Assembly: GCA_965221855.1 (NCBI GenBank)
Contig: CBDCSV010000008.1
Location: 62,001-126,000 of the forward strand
Reading direction: 5' to 3'
Source: JAJDXO01 sp965221855
Lineage (GTDB): Bacteria; Pseudomonadota; Alphaproteobacteria; Rhodospirillales; UBA2165
DNA length: 64,000 nt
Position numbers and translations under genes: made by a program. Position 1 is the stretch's first letter. The number at the start of each line of letters is the position of its first letter. Under the pieces are notes generated by a model. It made no database searches and was not told where the DNA came from. It was given only the letters and a program-made list of their open reading frames with translations. Below are positions 1 to 9,238 of this stretch, piece by piece.

Positions 1-71
1 GCAAGAATAAGTTCGCGGACGCAGGGCCTAAGATTTGGAATGCGGAGCGAGCCAACAAAGTGTTAGGCTGA
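1..71 (+). CDS. possible C-terminal tail of a gene entering from the left
   Basis: From base 3 a frame stays open for 22 codons and ends in TGA at 69-71, five bases before the convergent acetyltransferase stop. The residues (ending KIWNAERANKVLG) look protein-like but are too few to assign a family. An open frame this short can occur by chance, so this is only a possible partial gene. Confidence 0.25.
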   Translation, partial: KNKFADAGPKIWNAERANKVLG

Positions 72-76
72 TAGGT

Positions 77-625
77 TCACTGGTCTGGACTGAACAACTC
101 CAAAACGGAGCGGGCGGGCAAAACCATTAAGGGATATTTCATATTCTCATCAAACGCTCGAAATCCGTAGCGGTCGTAAAGTCCGGCTACTTGCTCGTTT
201 AGGGCGTTCAGCGCGACGCCGTAGTTGCCGATCCTCTGAATTGCGTCGGCGGCTTGTTCTAGCGCGTGTAGCAGCAGCATCGTACCGATGCCGTTGCCTT
301 GATATTGAGATCGGACGGCAATGTAGTGCAGGTAAATGAATGGAACCGGGCCGAAGACTCCGTGAGTGCCAACCACATCACGGTCAACGTACTTCGGGTC
401 GGCCGCCGACACACCGATCGAGTAGAAGCCCAGGGCCGCAGCCTCGTTGCTTACATGGGCGCAGTAAACCCTTCTCTGAAATCTTTGGTGCCAATCGCAA
501 CACTTGTCGACATGCTTATCAACTTCACTTTCACCTGAATCGAAGTCGGCTAGTTCCGCGGGATCAACCAGCGGTTCAATTCGTAGACCTTGCAGGTCCA
601 CGTGGCGGGGAGCAGTCGTCATCAA
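77..625 (-). CDS. GNAT family N-acetyltransferase, possibly toxin-type
   Basis: A 182-residue GNAT protein that would transfer acetyl from acetyl-CoA to an amine. The acetyl-CoA loop is Q-G-N-G-I-G (residues 109-114), preceded by the core strand YLHYIAV and followed by GLYDRYGF with Tyr150 at the usual general-acid position. The N-terminal pattern (FDSGESEVDKHV, then RRVYCA and GFYSI) resembles TacT/AtaT-type aminoacyl-tRNA-acetylating toxins, but that is family resemblance only. Its start overlaps the end of the small upstream gene by 50 bases, as in toxin-antitoxin pairs. Base composition is less GC-rich than the neighbouring core genes. An ordinary GNAT enzyme remains possible. Confidence 0.8.
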   Translation of the reverse strand: MMTTAPRHVDLQGLRIEPLVDPAELADFDSGESEVDKHVDKCCDWHQRFQRRVYCAHVSNEAAALGFYSIGVSAADPKYVDRDVVGTHGVFGPVPFIYLHYIAVRSQYQGNGIGTMLLLHALEQAADAIQRIGNYGVALNALNEQVAGLYDRYGFRAFDENMKYPLMVLPARSVLELFSPDQ

Positions 626-800
626 TATTCTGTTTGTAGAACTCGTATGCGCGACGAAGTTCCGGTGTTACCCCACCTGTTTCTTTGTAGGCGCGTTGCA
701 GCCACTCATACGCTTCCTGCTCTGTCTTAAACACGGATTCCTCTTTCTTTTCGCCTCCGTGGAACCGGCGCAGGAAATCGCTGAGAAAGGGTATTGCCAT
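576..800 (-). CDS. small hypothetical protein upstream of the GNAT gene, candidate antitoxin
   Basis: A 74-residue charged, probably helical protein (Glu/Lys/Arg/Tyr-rich centre around EAYEWLQRAYKETGG). It lies immediately upstream of, and overlaps by 50 bases, the GNAT gene on the same strand, so the two are almost certainly cotranscribed. I do not recognise the family. It lacks the ribbon-helix-helix pattern of DUF1778 antitoxins that usually accompany TacT-like toxins. The partner role is inferred only from size, order and overlap. Confidence 0.5.
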   Translation of the reverse strand: MAIPFLSDFLRRFHGGEKKEESVFKTEQEAYEWLQRAYKETGGVTPELRRAYEFYKQNIDDDCSPPRGPARSTN

Positions 801-854
801 GGAAGAACAAATCGTTGGATTTAACGATCACGATCTAAGCGGAGTGTAGCACCC

Positions 855-915
855 TTGTTCGATTCTTTTCTTGCTTTTTTCGAACGAATTTGAGTCGAAA
901 ATTTGTGTTCGATTC
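855..915. promoter_or_regulatory. upstream region of the small gene/GNAT pair with a repeated 10-mer
   Basis: The word TGTTCGATTC occurs at 856-865 and again at 906-915, with starts 50 bases apart (about five helical turns). TTCGAACGAA and GAGTCGAA, related words partly in inverted orientation, lie between. The stretch is AT-rich and upstream of the leftward 74-residue gene start at 800, so it could hold operator sites. No promoter was proven. Confidence 0.25.
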
Positions 916-918
916 GGA

Positions 919-2355
919 CTACCACGCCTCGAAACTGAACGGCGACGGGCCGCGCTGAAAAGCGGGGACGGTGAGGCGCCGGTTCAAGGGCGGCTGGGCC
1001 CGGTCGGCGCAATCGGCGCGCTGACACAGCCGGCAGCCGACCCCCACCGGCGTCGCCGCGTCTTCATGGGTGAGGTCGAGCCTGTCGGCGTAGGCGATCT
1101 TCTTCACGTAGTCGGCGCTGCACCCCACTCCGATCGCCCGCAGCCGCGCCCGGCCGCCCGGCCCCTGGGTCGGCACCGAGCGGGCGAAGGTAAAGTACCG
1201 GGCGCCGTCTTCCATTTCCATCAGCTGGGTGATGGTCCGGCCCGGCGAGCGGAACGCCTCGTGGATATTCCATCTGGGGCAGGTGCCGCCGAAGCGGGCG
1301 AAATGAAACCCGCCGGTGGAGTACTGCTTCAGCACGTTGCCCGCATGGTCGATGGAGAGAAAGAAGAACGGCACCCCGCGGGCGCCCGAGCGCCCCAACG
1401 TGGTCAGCCGGTGGCAGACCTGCTCGAAGGACGCGGTAAACCGGGCGCCGATGGCGTGCACGTCGTAGCGCATCTCCTCGGCCGCCTTGAGGAACGGCCC
1501 ATAGGGCATCATCACCGCGCCGGCGAAATAATTGGCGAGCCCGAGCCGGGCCAGCGCCCGCACCTCGTCGCCCTTGAGGTCCGCCTCGTCCATCACCCCC
1601 TCGATCAGGTCCCGGTACCCCAGCAGCCCCAACTGCTGGGCGACGACGAAGCCGCGGGTGGACGTGTCGAGCCATTCGGAGATGAACAGCCGGCGCGAGT
1701 GCCGGTCGAGACGCCAGCGCGACCCGGCCAGCACGTCCGCCGGTACGATGCGGACGCTGGTGTCGTGAGCGGTCTTGAGCTGATCCTTGAGCCCGTGGAA
1801 GAGGTCGGCGGAATCGAATCCGGCGTCATCCCACAGGGTCTCGACGGCGCTTTCGAGAACGGGAAAATGGTTGTTGGCCTCGGTGAAGAAATCCCGGGCC
1901 TCCTCCAGCGGCTGGCGGTGCGACTCCGGACCGGCGGCGGGTCCCGTTTCCACCTGCTCGGCCAGTTGGGCGGTGGCTTCGACCCCCTTCCGATAGGCCC
2001 GGTAAAGGGTCACCATCGCCTGCGCGGTGGCGGGCGAGGCGCCGACCAGATCGGCGAGTTCCGAATTGCCGACGTTCAATCCCTCGAACAGGGGGTCGGT
2101 GAGCACTTCCTTCAGGGAGGCGGCGGCGCGGGCCTCGTCGTCGCCGGAGAAGTCCTTCAAATCCACGTCGAACGCGTCGGCCAGACGGAGCAGCAATTGG
2201 GCGCTCAACGGCCGCTGGTTGCGCTCCACCAGATTGAGGTAGCTGGTGGAAATGCCGAGATCGTCGGCCATCTGCGCCTGGGTGGCCCCCAGATCCCGAC
2301 GAAGGCGGCGGATTCGGGTGCCGGCGAATATCTTCTTGTCGCTCAAGGCTGCCAT
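919..2355 (-). CDS. ScfR/RamB-type XRE transcriptional regulator (short-chain acyl / glyoxylate control)
   Basis: A 478-residue regulator. Residues 10-65 form an XRE helix-turn-helix (RRDLGATQAQMADDLGIS, then YLNLVERNQRPLS). The middle matches the degenerate metallopeptidase-like (M78/DUF2083) region of this family, and near the C-terminus sits the typical Cys cluster CRLCQRADC followed by RAQPPL. RamB and ScfR proteins are known to control acetate/propionate and glyoxylate-cycle genes in response to acyl-CoA status. Here the gene is divergent from isocitrate lyase across a 159-base AT-rich gap, which supports direct control of aceA. The ligand cannot be read from the sequence. Confidence 0.85.
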   Translation of the reverse strand: MAALSDKKIFAGTRIRRLRRDLGATQAQMADDLGISTSYLNLVERNQRPLSAQLLLRLADAFDVDLKDFSGDDEARAAASLKEVLTDPLFEGLNVGNSELADLVGASPATAQAMVTLYRAYRKGVEATAQLAEQVETGPAAGPESHRQPLEEARDFFTEANNHFPVLESAVETLWDDAGFDSADLFHGLKDQLKTAHDTSVRIVPADVLAGSRWRLDRHSRRLFISEWLDTSTRGFVVAQQLGLLGYRDLIEGVMDEADLKGDEVRALARLGLANYFAGAVMMPYGPFLKAAEEMRYDVHAIGARFTASFEQVCHRLTTLGRSGARGVPFFFLSIDHAGNVLKQYSTGGFHFARFGGTCPRWNIHEAFRSPGRTITQLMEMEDGARYFTFARSVPTQGPGGRARLRAIGVGCSADYVKKIAYADRLDLTHEDAATPVGVGCRLCQRADCADRAQPPLNRRLTVPAFQRGPSPFSFEAW

Positions 2356-2514
2356 GGCGGAACATCACATATTTTTACAAGATTTACAAAACTACAAATG
2401 TATTCTGCAAAACGGAAAACATATTTACTTTATTAAACTCAATAACTTATGGACCAATCTGTCGAAAATGTAAAGTATGTCCGGGTTATCAATCAGAGAA
2501 TTCGGAGGTTAGAT
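2356..2514. promoter_or_regulatory. divergent control region between the ScfR-like regulator and aceA
   Basis: This gap is strikingly AT-rich between GC-rich genes. It holds three related words, TTTACAAG and TTTACAAAA (about 2374-2391) and TCTGCAAAA (2403-2411). They resemble the TTTGCAAA core reported for RamB sites. The aceA start has a strong GGAGG at 2504-2508, six bases before the ATG. The operator assignment is inference. Confidence 0.5.
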
Positions 2515-3810
2515 ATGAATCCGCCCGGCAAGTCATTCGAAGAGTTCATCCAGAACGCGCCGGAAGGCCGCTATCATGGTATCGAACGGACCTACGGCGC
2601 GGCCGATGTCGCCCGCCTCCGGGGTTCGATACAAATCCGGCATACCCTCGCCGAACGGGGCGCCAACCGCTTGTGGGAACTGCTCCACGAGCGGGATTAC
2701 GTGAATTCCCTCGGCGCCATGTCCGGCAACCAGGCCATGCAGCAGGTCCGCGCCGGTCTGGAAGCAATCTATCTTTCCGGCTGGCAGGTGGCGGCGGACG
2801 CCAACACCGCGGGCGCCATGTATCCGGACCAGAGCCTCTACCCGGCCAACTCCGGGCCGGAACTGGTCAGGAAGATCAACCGCACGCTTCAGCGCGCGGA
2901 TCAGATCGAACATTCCGAGGGCGGCGCCGGCCGCGACTGGTTCGCCCCCATCCTCGCCGACGCCGAGGCCGGCTTCGGCGGACCCTTGAACGTTTTCGAG
3001 ATCACCAAGGCCTACATCGAGGCCGGCGCCGCGGGCATCCACTTCGAGGACCAACTGGCGTCCGAGAAAAAGTGCGGCCACCTGGGCGGCAAGGTGCTGA
3101 TCCCGACCGCACAGCACATCCGTCACCTGAACGCCGCGCGGCTCGCCGCCGACGTGATGGGCACCCCGACGCTGATCGTCTGCCGCACCGACGCGGAAAG
3201 CGCCAAGCTGCTCACCTCCGACATCGACGAGCGGGACCGTCCGTTCATCGAAGGCGACCGGACGCCGGAAGGCTTCTTCCGGGTGCGCGGCGGCGTCGAG
3301 GCGTGCATCGCCCGGTGCCTCAACTACGCCCCTTATTCCGATCTCATGTGGTGGGAGACCTCGAAGCCGAACCTGGAGCAGGCGCGAATCTTCGCCGAGG
3401 CCATCCACAAGGAATATCCGGGAAAGATGCTGGCATACAACTGTTCGCCCAGCTTCAACTGGCGGGCCAACCTGGACGACGCCGACATCGCCAGGTTCCA
3501 GCGCGAGCTGGGCGCCATGGGCTACAAGTTCCAGTTCGTGACCCTCGCCGGTTTCCATCAACTCAACCACGGCATGTTCGAGCTCGCCGGGGCCTATCGT
3601 GAGCGCGGCATGGCGGCGTATTCGGAGCTGCAGGAAGCCGAATTCGCCTCCGAAGCCATGGGCTACACCGCCACCCGTCACCAGCGGGAAGTCGGCACCG
3701 GCTACTTCGATGCGGTCACCGCCGCCCTCTCCGGCGGCCGGTCCTCGACCACGGCCATGGCCGAGAGCACCGAAGCCGACCAGTTCACCCCGGCCCGAGC
3801 CGCGGAATAG
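2515..3810 (+). CDS. aceA: isocitrate lyase
   Basis: Cleaves isocitrate to glyoxylate and succinate, the first step of the glyoxylate shunt, in the cytoplasm. The 431-residue product is family length. The catalytic signature KKCGH is at residues 185-189, preceded by the metal-binding region ILADAEAGFGG and GIHFEDQ, and later NCSPSFNW. The ATG at 2515 is chosen over the upstream frame opening at 2449 because GGAGG lies six bases ahead and the protein then begins at the expected place. Malate synthase is not adjacent. Control by the divergent ScfR-like regulator is likely. Confidence 0.97.
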   Translation: MNPPGKSFEEFIQNAPEGRYHGIERTYGAADVARLRGSIQIRHTLAERGANRLWELLHERDYVNSLGAMSGNQAMQQVRAGLEAIYLSGWQVAADANTAGAMYPDQSLYPANSGPELVRKINRTLQRADQIEHSEGGAGRDWFAPILADAEAGFGGPLNVFEITKAYIEAGAAGIHFEDQLASEKKCGHLGGKVLIPTAQHIRHLNAARLAADVMGTPTLIVCRTDAESAKLLTSDIDERDRPFIEGDRTPEGFFRVRGGVEACIARCLNYAPYSDLMWWETSKPNLEQARIFAEAIHKEYPGKMLAYNCSPSFNWRANLDDADIARFQRELGAMGYKFQFVTLAGFHQLNHGMFELAGAYRERGMAAYSELQEAEFASEAMGYTATRHQREVGTGYFDAVTAALSGGRSSTTAMAESTEADQFTPARAAE

Positions 3811-3854
3811 GCGGCAGCGAAACGCCACGCGTCATCGCTAGGGCCTACTAGACG

Positions 3855-3892
3855 GCGCCGGTTCCCCTGCCCGAGGGACCGGCGCTTTTTTT
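3855..3892 (+). terminator. rho-independent terminator of aceA
   Basis: GCGCCGGTTCCC and GGGACCGGCGC pair with one bulged T around a short loop, followed by seven T residues. It lies about 45 bases after the aceA stop. Confidence 0.9.
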
Positions 3893-3940
3893 GTCGGGTG
3901 CCTCCCTCTAAAGTGATGCGCGGACAATCGAGGGAGACGC

Positions 3941-4717
3941 ATGAAACTGCCGGTCATGATGACGGTGCGGGAAGCTCTGGGCTTCGTCTGGGAGAACCGG
4001 ATGTGGGCGATCAACCTCGCCCTGCCGGCGATCGTCATCATCGGCATCCTGACGGCCATCGCCGGCGTCACCGGCCCGGCGTCCGCCCCCGAGCAGCCGG
4101 TGCTGGTTCAGTTCATCCAGGTGGCGCTCCTGGTGTTCAACATCTGGTTCACCATCGTCTATTCGGTGGCCTGGCACCGGGCTTATCTCGCCGAGGAGCG
4201 GAGCGCCACGGTGCTGGAGTGCTATCTCTGGCGGAGGCGGACGACCAGGTTCGTCATCCAGTACCTCAAGCTGTTCATCATCTTTGGCGTCATCGGTTCC
4301 TTCTTCGCGCTCATCTACCTCGGCCTGTCCGGCTCGCCCATCGGAACCGGCGCCACGTTCGGGGCCGGCACCGTGGTGCTAATGTGGCTGATCGGCCGCC
4401 TGATCCTGATTCTTCCCGCCACCTGCGTCGACCACGATCTGAGTCTCCGCGACGTGCTGGTACTCAGCGAGGGCAACGGCTGGCAGGTGGTCGGCGCGAT
4501 GATCGTCGCCGGCATCATTACCGCGGTTCTGGGCGCCGTCCCGATTATGATCGCGGCCGGCATCGTTGCCGCGACCGCTGCGGCCGGGACCTTGTCGGGG
4601 TCCCTGGCCATCTCCCTGGTCGTCCAGTTCATCGGCTTTATCGGTATCGCGCTGGGCGTCTCGGTTCTGTCGGTCGCCTACGGGAAACTGTCCGCCGCGC
4701 AATCCTCCGGCCAATAG
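3941..4717 (+). CDS. hypothetical polytopic membrane protein
   Basis: A 258-residue protein with about six hydrophobic segments (near residues 22-42, 55-75, 108-130, 140-158, 180-212 and 222-248), so an inner-membrane protein. The first 20 residues contain no cleavable signal. Its pattern recalls small alphaproteobacterial membrane proteins of unknown function with glycerophosphoryl-diester-phosphodiesterase-like membrane regions, but I cannot name a family. It stands alone between the aceA terminator and the DsbA-family gene, with 70 bases before the latter. Confidence 0.7.
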   Translation: MKLPVMMTVREALGFVWENRMWAINLALPAIVIIGILTAIAGVTGPASAPEQPVLVQFIQVALLVFNIWFTIVYSVAWHRAYLAEERSATVLECYLWRRRTTRFVIQYLKLFIIFGVIGSFFALIYLGLSGSPIGTGATFGAGTVVLMWLIGRLILILPATCVDHDLSLRDVLVLSEGNGWQVVGAMIVAGIITAVLGAVPIMIAAGIVAATAAAGTLSGSLAISLVVQFIGFIGIALGVSVLSVAYGKLSAAQSSGQ

Positions 4718-4787
4718 GGCGCGGCGGGCCTTTCCCAACCGGACTAAAACGTGTAGGTGTCTCACCGCTCATGGCGGAGGAATTCGA

Positions 4788-5447
4788 ATGGCCGTTGACC
4801 GGGAACTGATCTATGTGGGTGATCCCATGTGCTCGTGGTGCTACGGGTTCGCGCCCGCCAAGACCAAGCTGGAGGACCAGTGCCGGGGCCGCGCCGCGGT
4901 GACGTTTGTCGCCGGCGGGCTGCACATCGACTGGACCGAGCCCCAGGACCGGCAGCGCATTGACTTCCTGCGCGAGCACTGGGAGGAGATCAACCAGCGC
5001 ACCGGCCAGCCGTTCAAGTTCGACATCCTGGAGCGCACCGACTTCGTCTACAACACCGAGGCCGCCTGCCGCGCCGCCGTCACCGCGCGGATGATGGAAG
5101 GCAACGGCGCGGCGCTCGAGTTCTTCACCCGCCTGCAGATCGCTTTCTACGCCGAGAACCGGGACGTCACCCAAGAAGGCGTGCTGATCGGCCTGGCGGC
5201 CGAATTCGGTCTCGACAAGGAAAAGTTCGCCGGCCTCTTCGGCTCCGACGAAATGAAGGCCGAGACCATGCGCGATTTCCAGTTCGCCCAGCGCATGGGC
5301 GTCACCGGCTTCCCCACGGTGGTGGTCAACGACCGCACCGGCTACGCCTACCTCACCGTCGGCTGGCAGCCCTACGAACAATTGGAGCCCATCGTCGAAG
5401 CCTGGCTCACCGACCGGCTCGAGCGCCAGCAGCAGGCGGCGGAATAG
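4788..5447 (+). CDS. DsbA family thiol oxidoreductase
   Basis: A 219-residue protein with a thioredoxin fold and inserted helical domain. The redox motif C-S-W-C is at residues 15-18 right after strand ELIYVGDPM, and the cis-proline segment is GVTGFPTVVV. There is no signal peptide, so it is probably cytoplasmic, like FrnE/DsbA-like proteins and 2-hydroxychromene-2-carboxylate-isomerase relatives. The start ATG at 4788 follows GGCGGAGGA. Longer readings from 4566 run through the preceding gene and are rejected. Substrate unknown. Confidence 0.88.
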   Translation: MAVDRELIYVGDPMCSWCYGFAPAKTKLEDQCRGRAAVTFVAGGLHIDWTEPQDRQRIDFLREHWEEINQRTGQPFKFDILERTDFVYNTEAACRAAVTARMMEGNGAALEFFTRLQIAFYAENRDVTQEGVLIGLAAEFGLDKEKFAGLFGSDEMKAETMRDFQFAQRMGVTGFPTVVVNDRTGYAYLTVGWQPYEQLEPIVEAWLTDRLERQQQAAE

Positions 5448-5453
5448 GGTCAA

Positions 5454-6053
5454 TCAACTTTTTAAGAACGCGGAAAGCTCTCTCTTTATCTGGGCGGCTG
5501 TTTCGTTTCTTGGCTGACACATCTCCGCCCAGTCTCGACCGGGATGCAAAGTGTCCCATCTAGAACGTTCCTGCTGAAACCTTCCCCTTCCAGGCGTGTG
5601 GTTGCCGAAACCGTCTATCAGATGATTCCAAATCGGCGAATACCGGGCGATAAGCAGCGCTTCGCCCAACGATATCCAGATCTCGTCCACGATCAGATAG
5701 CGACAGCAAAAATCTTCAACATTTAAATTCGCGGATTTACTGATGCTTCCAGCGTGTTGCCGAAGTCGGTTATAGAGAGACTTGTTGGGTTTATCATCAA
5801 GTCCCATCCGGCCTTTTCTTGAGCCCGGAGGAACGGCTTCACCAACATAAATTGGAGCTTCAAACCGACCGTCTTTATTGCGGGCTGAGATTTTTTCATA
5901 CGGCTTGAAACCGCCCACATAGTAGATCGCGTAAATTCCAGCGCCCTCGAATGTTTTCAGTTCATCAATCCGCATAGGGTCCTGAACCAGAAGGGCCTCC
6001 GCGACGCTTCTGCCCAGGTTACCCTTTTCGAGAGGGTTGTAAGGGATGGTCAT
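5454..6053 (-). CDS. Eco29kI-type GIY-YIG restriction endonuclease
   Basis: A 199-residue type II restriction enzyme. The nuclease core shows GIY (39-41), YVG (69-71), RLRQH with Arg96 and His100, Glu131 in LGEALLI, and Asn143 in IWNHLIDGFGNH. This is the Tyr-Tyr-Arg-His-Glu-Asn constellation of the Eco29kI family, with the family tail HTPGRGRF and HPGRDW. Eco29kI cuts CCGCGG; the same specificity here is inference. The ATG overlaps the methyltransferase stop (ATGA), so the nuclease is translated last in the operon. The region is visibly less GC-rich than its surroundings, suggesting transfer. Confidence 0.9.
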   Translation of the reverse strand: MTIPYNPLEKGNLGRSVAEALLVQDPMRIDELKTFEGAGIYAIYYVGGFKPYEKISARNKDGRFEAPIYVGEAVPPGSRKGRMGLDDKPNKSLYNRLRQHAGSISKSANLNVEDFCCRYLIVDEIWISLGEALLIARYSPIWNHLIDGFGNHTPGRGRFQQERSRWDTLHPGRDWAEMCQPRNETAAQIKRELSAFLKS

Positions 6054-7282
6054 TGGACCGAAGTCGTCCCGAGGCGCCGAATTAGCTTGGTCAATTCCTT
6101 TTGCTCTGAGAGCAGAAGTTTCTCAGCCACGGTCCTCGCGACCACATGAGCTAATTTCAAGGGAACCGCATTCCCCAACTGTCGCATCGTTTCCGACCAT
6201 GATCCGTGAAAGATGTATCCGTCCGGAAAGGTTTGGATTCGGGCGGCCTCTCGAACGGTGAAGTACCGTACGTTTCCATCGGCTTCCAGGATCATATTCT
6301 CGCCACCGGGTACGCCGTGATCTCCAGCCTTGAGTGCCTTGGCGGGCAGATCAAGAGGGCTACCAGTATGGCCCTTGTATGATCGAGCACCTGGCTGGTA
6401 GCGGTGGTTATGGAGGGTCGGTTTGCGACTGGATTTGCGAGGGTCCGGTATCCCCGAAAGAGCATCTCTGACTGTCAGCCAAGGACCGATACCGGAGAAA
6501 GGCAAATAGTTGGAATGTCGGAGCGCTTCTGCCCGGCGGGCGGTTCTCTCGTCCGGTAATGGGCGATCCGACTCGGCGATTCTATGTCTCTCCCAATAGT
6601 CACCGGTTACCCATTGGTCTCGAATTAGGAGATCGCGCGAGTGCGTTTCGTCCGGGAATGACCACTCGATCCCCAAATCCCTCCTAAATCCAACGATAAA
6701 CACTCGATCGCGTTTTTGAGGCACGCCAAAATTTGCCGCGTTGAGAACTCGAAACACCACTTCATAAACAAGTCCCGTCCGCCGGCCAGAGGTCGCGATC
6801 TTTTCCAGACGCGCATGGTGCTGGGACCAATCCTCGGTAGGCCGAATTTTTACTTCGGGCAGCGAGAGTTGCAAAAGAATGTATTGGAAATAGTTAGCGA
6901 ATTTTTGGCGGGTCAATCCCCGGACATTTTCGAATATGAACGCCTTGGGCCTCAGCCGGCGCACCGCGTCAACGGCGGTTGGAAACATATCCCTGTCGTC
7001 GAGATTCCCCTGATGCTTACCACCCATCGAGAAGGGTTGGCACGGCGGCCCGCCAGCGACAAGATCGATACGATCTTCCAACGCCCCAAAATCGAACTCA
7101 CGAACATCGTTCTCAAAGACGGGCCAATTCGTGGAAAGCGGAAATCCTCGGCTAGCGTTTTCGCGCATTGTGTCACACGCCCAGCGATCCCGCTCCACCA
7201 GCGCACAGGTTTCAAACCCGGCGAGGCCAAGGCCCATCGCCAGTCCTCCAGCACCCGAAAATAGCTCCACGGACTTAAGCAT
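6050..7282 (-). CDS. DNA (cytosine-5) methyltransferase
   Basis: The 410-residue modification enzyme protects host DNA from the adjacent nuclease by forming 5-methylcytosine. Motif order is complete: FSGAGG (8-13), GGPPCQPFS with catalytic Cys81, ENVRG (118-122), NFGVPQKRDRVF, then TVREAARIQTFPD and GNAVP near the C-terminus. The target-recognition region lies between the QKRDR and TVREAARI motifs. It overlaps vsr by eight bases and the endonuclease by four, giving a tight vsr-M-R operon. Confidence 0.95.
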   Translation of the reverse strand: MLKSVELFSGAGGLAMGLGLAGFETCALVERDRWACDTMRENASRGFPLSTNWPVFENDVREFDFGALEDRIDLVAGGPPCQPFSMGGKHQGNLDDRDMFPTAVDAVRRLRPKAFIFENVRGLTRQKFANYFQYILLQLSLPEVKIRPTEDWSQHHARLEKIATSGRRTGLVYEVVFRVLNAANFGVPQKRDRVFIVGFRRDLGIEWSFPDETHSRDLLIRDQWVTGDYWERHRIAESDRPLPDERTARRAEALRHSNYLPFSGIGPWLTVRDALSGIPDPRKSSRKPTLHNHRYQPGARSYKGHTGSPLDLPAKALKAGDHGVPGGENMILEADGNVRYFTVREAARIQTFPDGYIFHGSWSETMRQLGNAVPLKLAHVVARTVAEKLLLSEQKELTKLIRRLGTTSVQ

Positions 7283-7709
7283 CTGCTGACACCGATCCTT
7301 CCGAAAGAAAATTGGTGAGACGACGAGCCAAACCTGTCTCGTCGTTTAACTCACACTCCCAAAGAATTAAGTACTTCCACCCCATTTTAGAGAGCGCCCG
7401 CTGATTCTTGATATCACGTCGGCGGTTCTGGTCCAATTTTGGTTTCCAGAATTCCAGTCTCGATTTAGGCATGCGAGCCAGCTTGCATTTCCTGCTTGGA
7501 TGGCGATGCCAAAAACACCCGTGCACGAAAATAACCTTTTGTCTTGAACGAAAAACGATATCGGGTTTCCCGGGCAAGTCTTTTGAATGGAGCCGATATC
7601 GGTACCCTAATCCATGCAGCGTCCGCCGAACGAGCATCTCCGGTTTTGTGTCCTTGCCACTGACGAGGCTCATTCGCTGGCTGCGCTCAGCTTGCGACAA
7701 CGTATCCAT
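7275..7709 (-). CDS. vsr: very short patch repair endonuclease
   Basis: A 144-residue Vsr nuclease that nicks T:G mismatches arising from deamination of 5-methylcytosine, here presumably at the cognate methyltransferase site. The opening RSQRMSLVSGKDTKPEMLVRR (shown in part), the metal-binding Asp50 in PGKPDIVF and the Cys/His cluster FVHGCFWHRHP with His63, His68 and His70 match the family. It is first in the operon, overlapping the methyltransferase start by eight bases. Confidence 0.95.
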   Translation of the reverse strand: MDTLSQAERSQRMSLVSGKDTKPEMLVRRTLHGLGYRYRLHSKDLPGKPDIVFRSRQKVIFVHGCFWHRHPSRKCKLARMPKSRLEFWKPKLDQNRRRDIKNQRALSKMGWKYLILWECELNDETGLARRLTNFLSEGSVSADA

Positions 7710-7904
7710 GTTGATGATTCTAACTTATCGCGGCTCAACCAGGAAACCGCGTATTGGCTTTCTCATGGCGAGAGATTGCCTACTCGCAAATCGAGACTGA
7801 AACTCCCGTGCGCTTGTCCCCTTGCCCCTCGACTCCTAATCCCTATACTGCGCCGGCGATTGGACGGCGGGGCATAATCCGCTGAGACTTAAGGGTTTTT
7901 CGTG

Positions 7905-9113
<1,209 letters not shown>

Positions 9114-9238
9114 GCTCTCTTCGCTGGTCATGCACCGGACACCAGTGACATAAGACGGGGCATGACGAACCATATTGCCGTGACCACCTCACATTCTTGT
9201 TGATTGACCGGGCCTGGGCGGTGGAATACATCCCCGCC

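Noticed and set aside
871..2436. 521-codon plus-strand frame opposite the ScfR-like regulator
   Set aside because: It is the complement of a well-supported regulator with clear motifs. Long antisense frames are expected in GC-rich DNA, and the translation is low-complexity Gly/Arg/His-rich.
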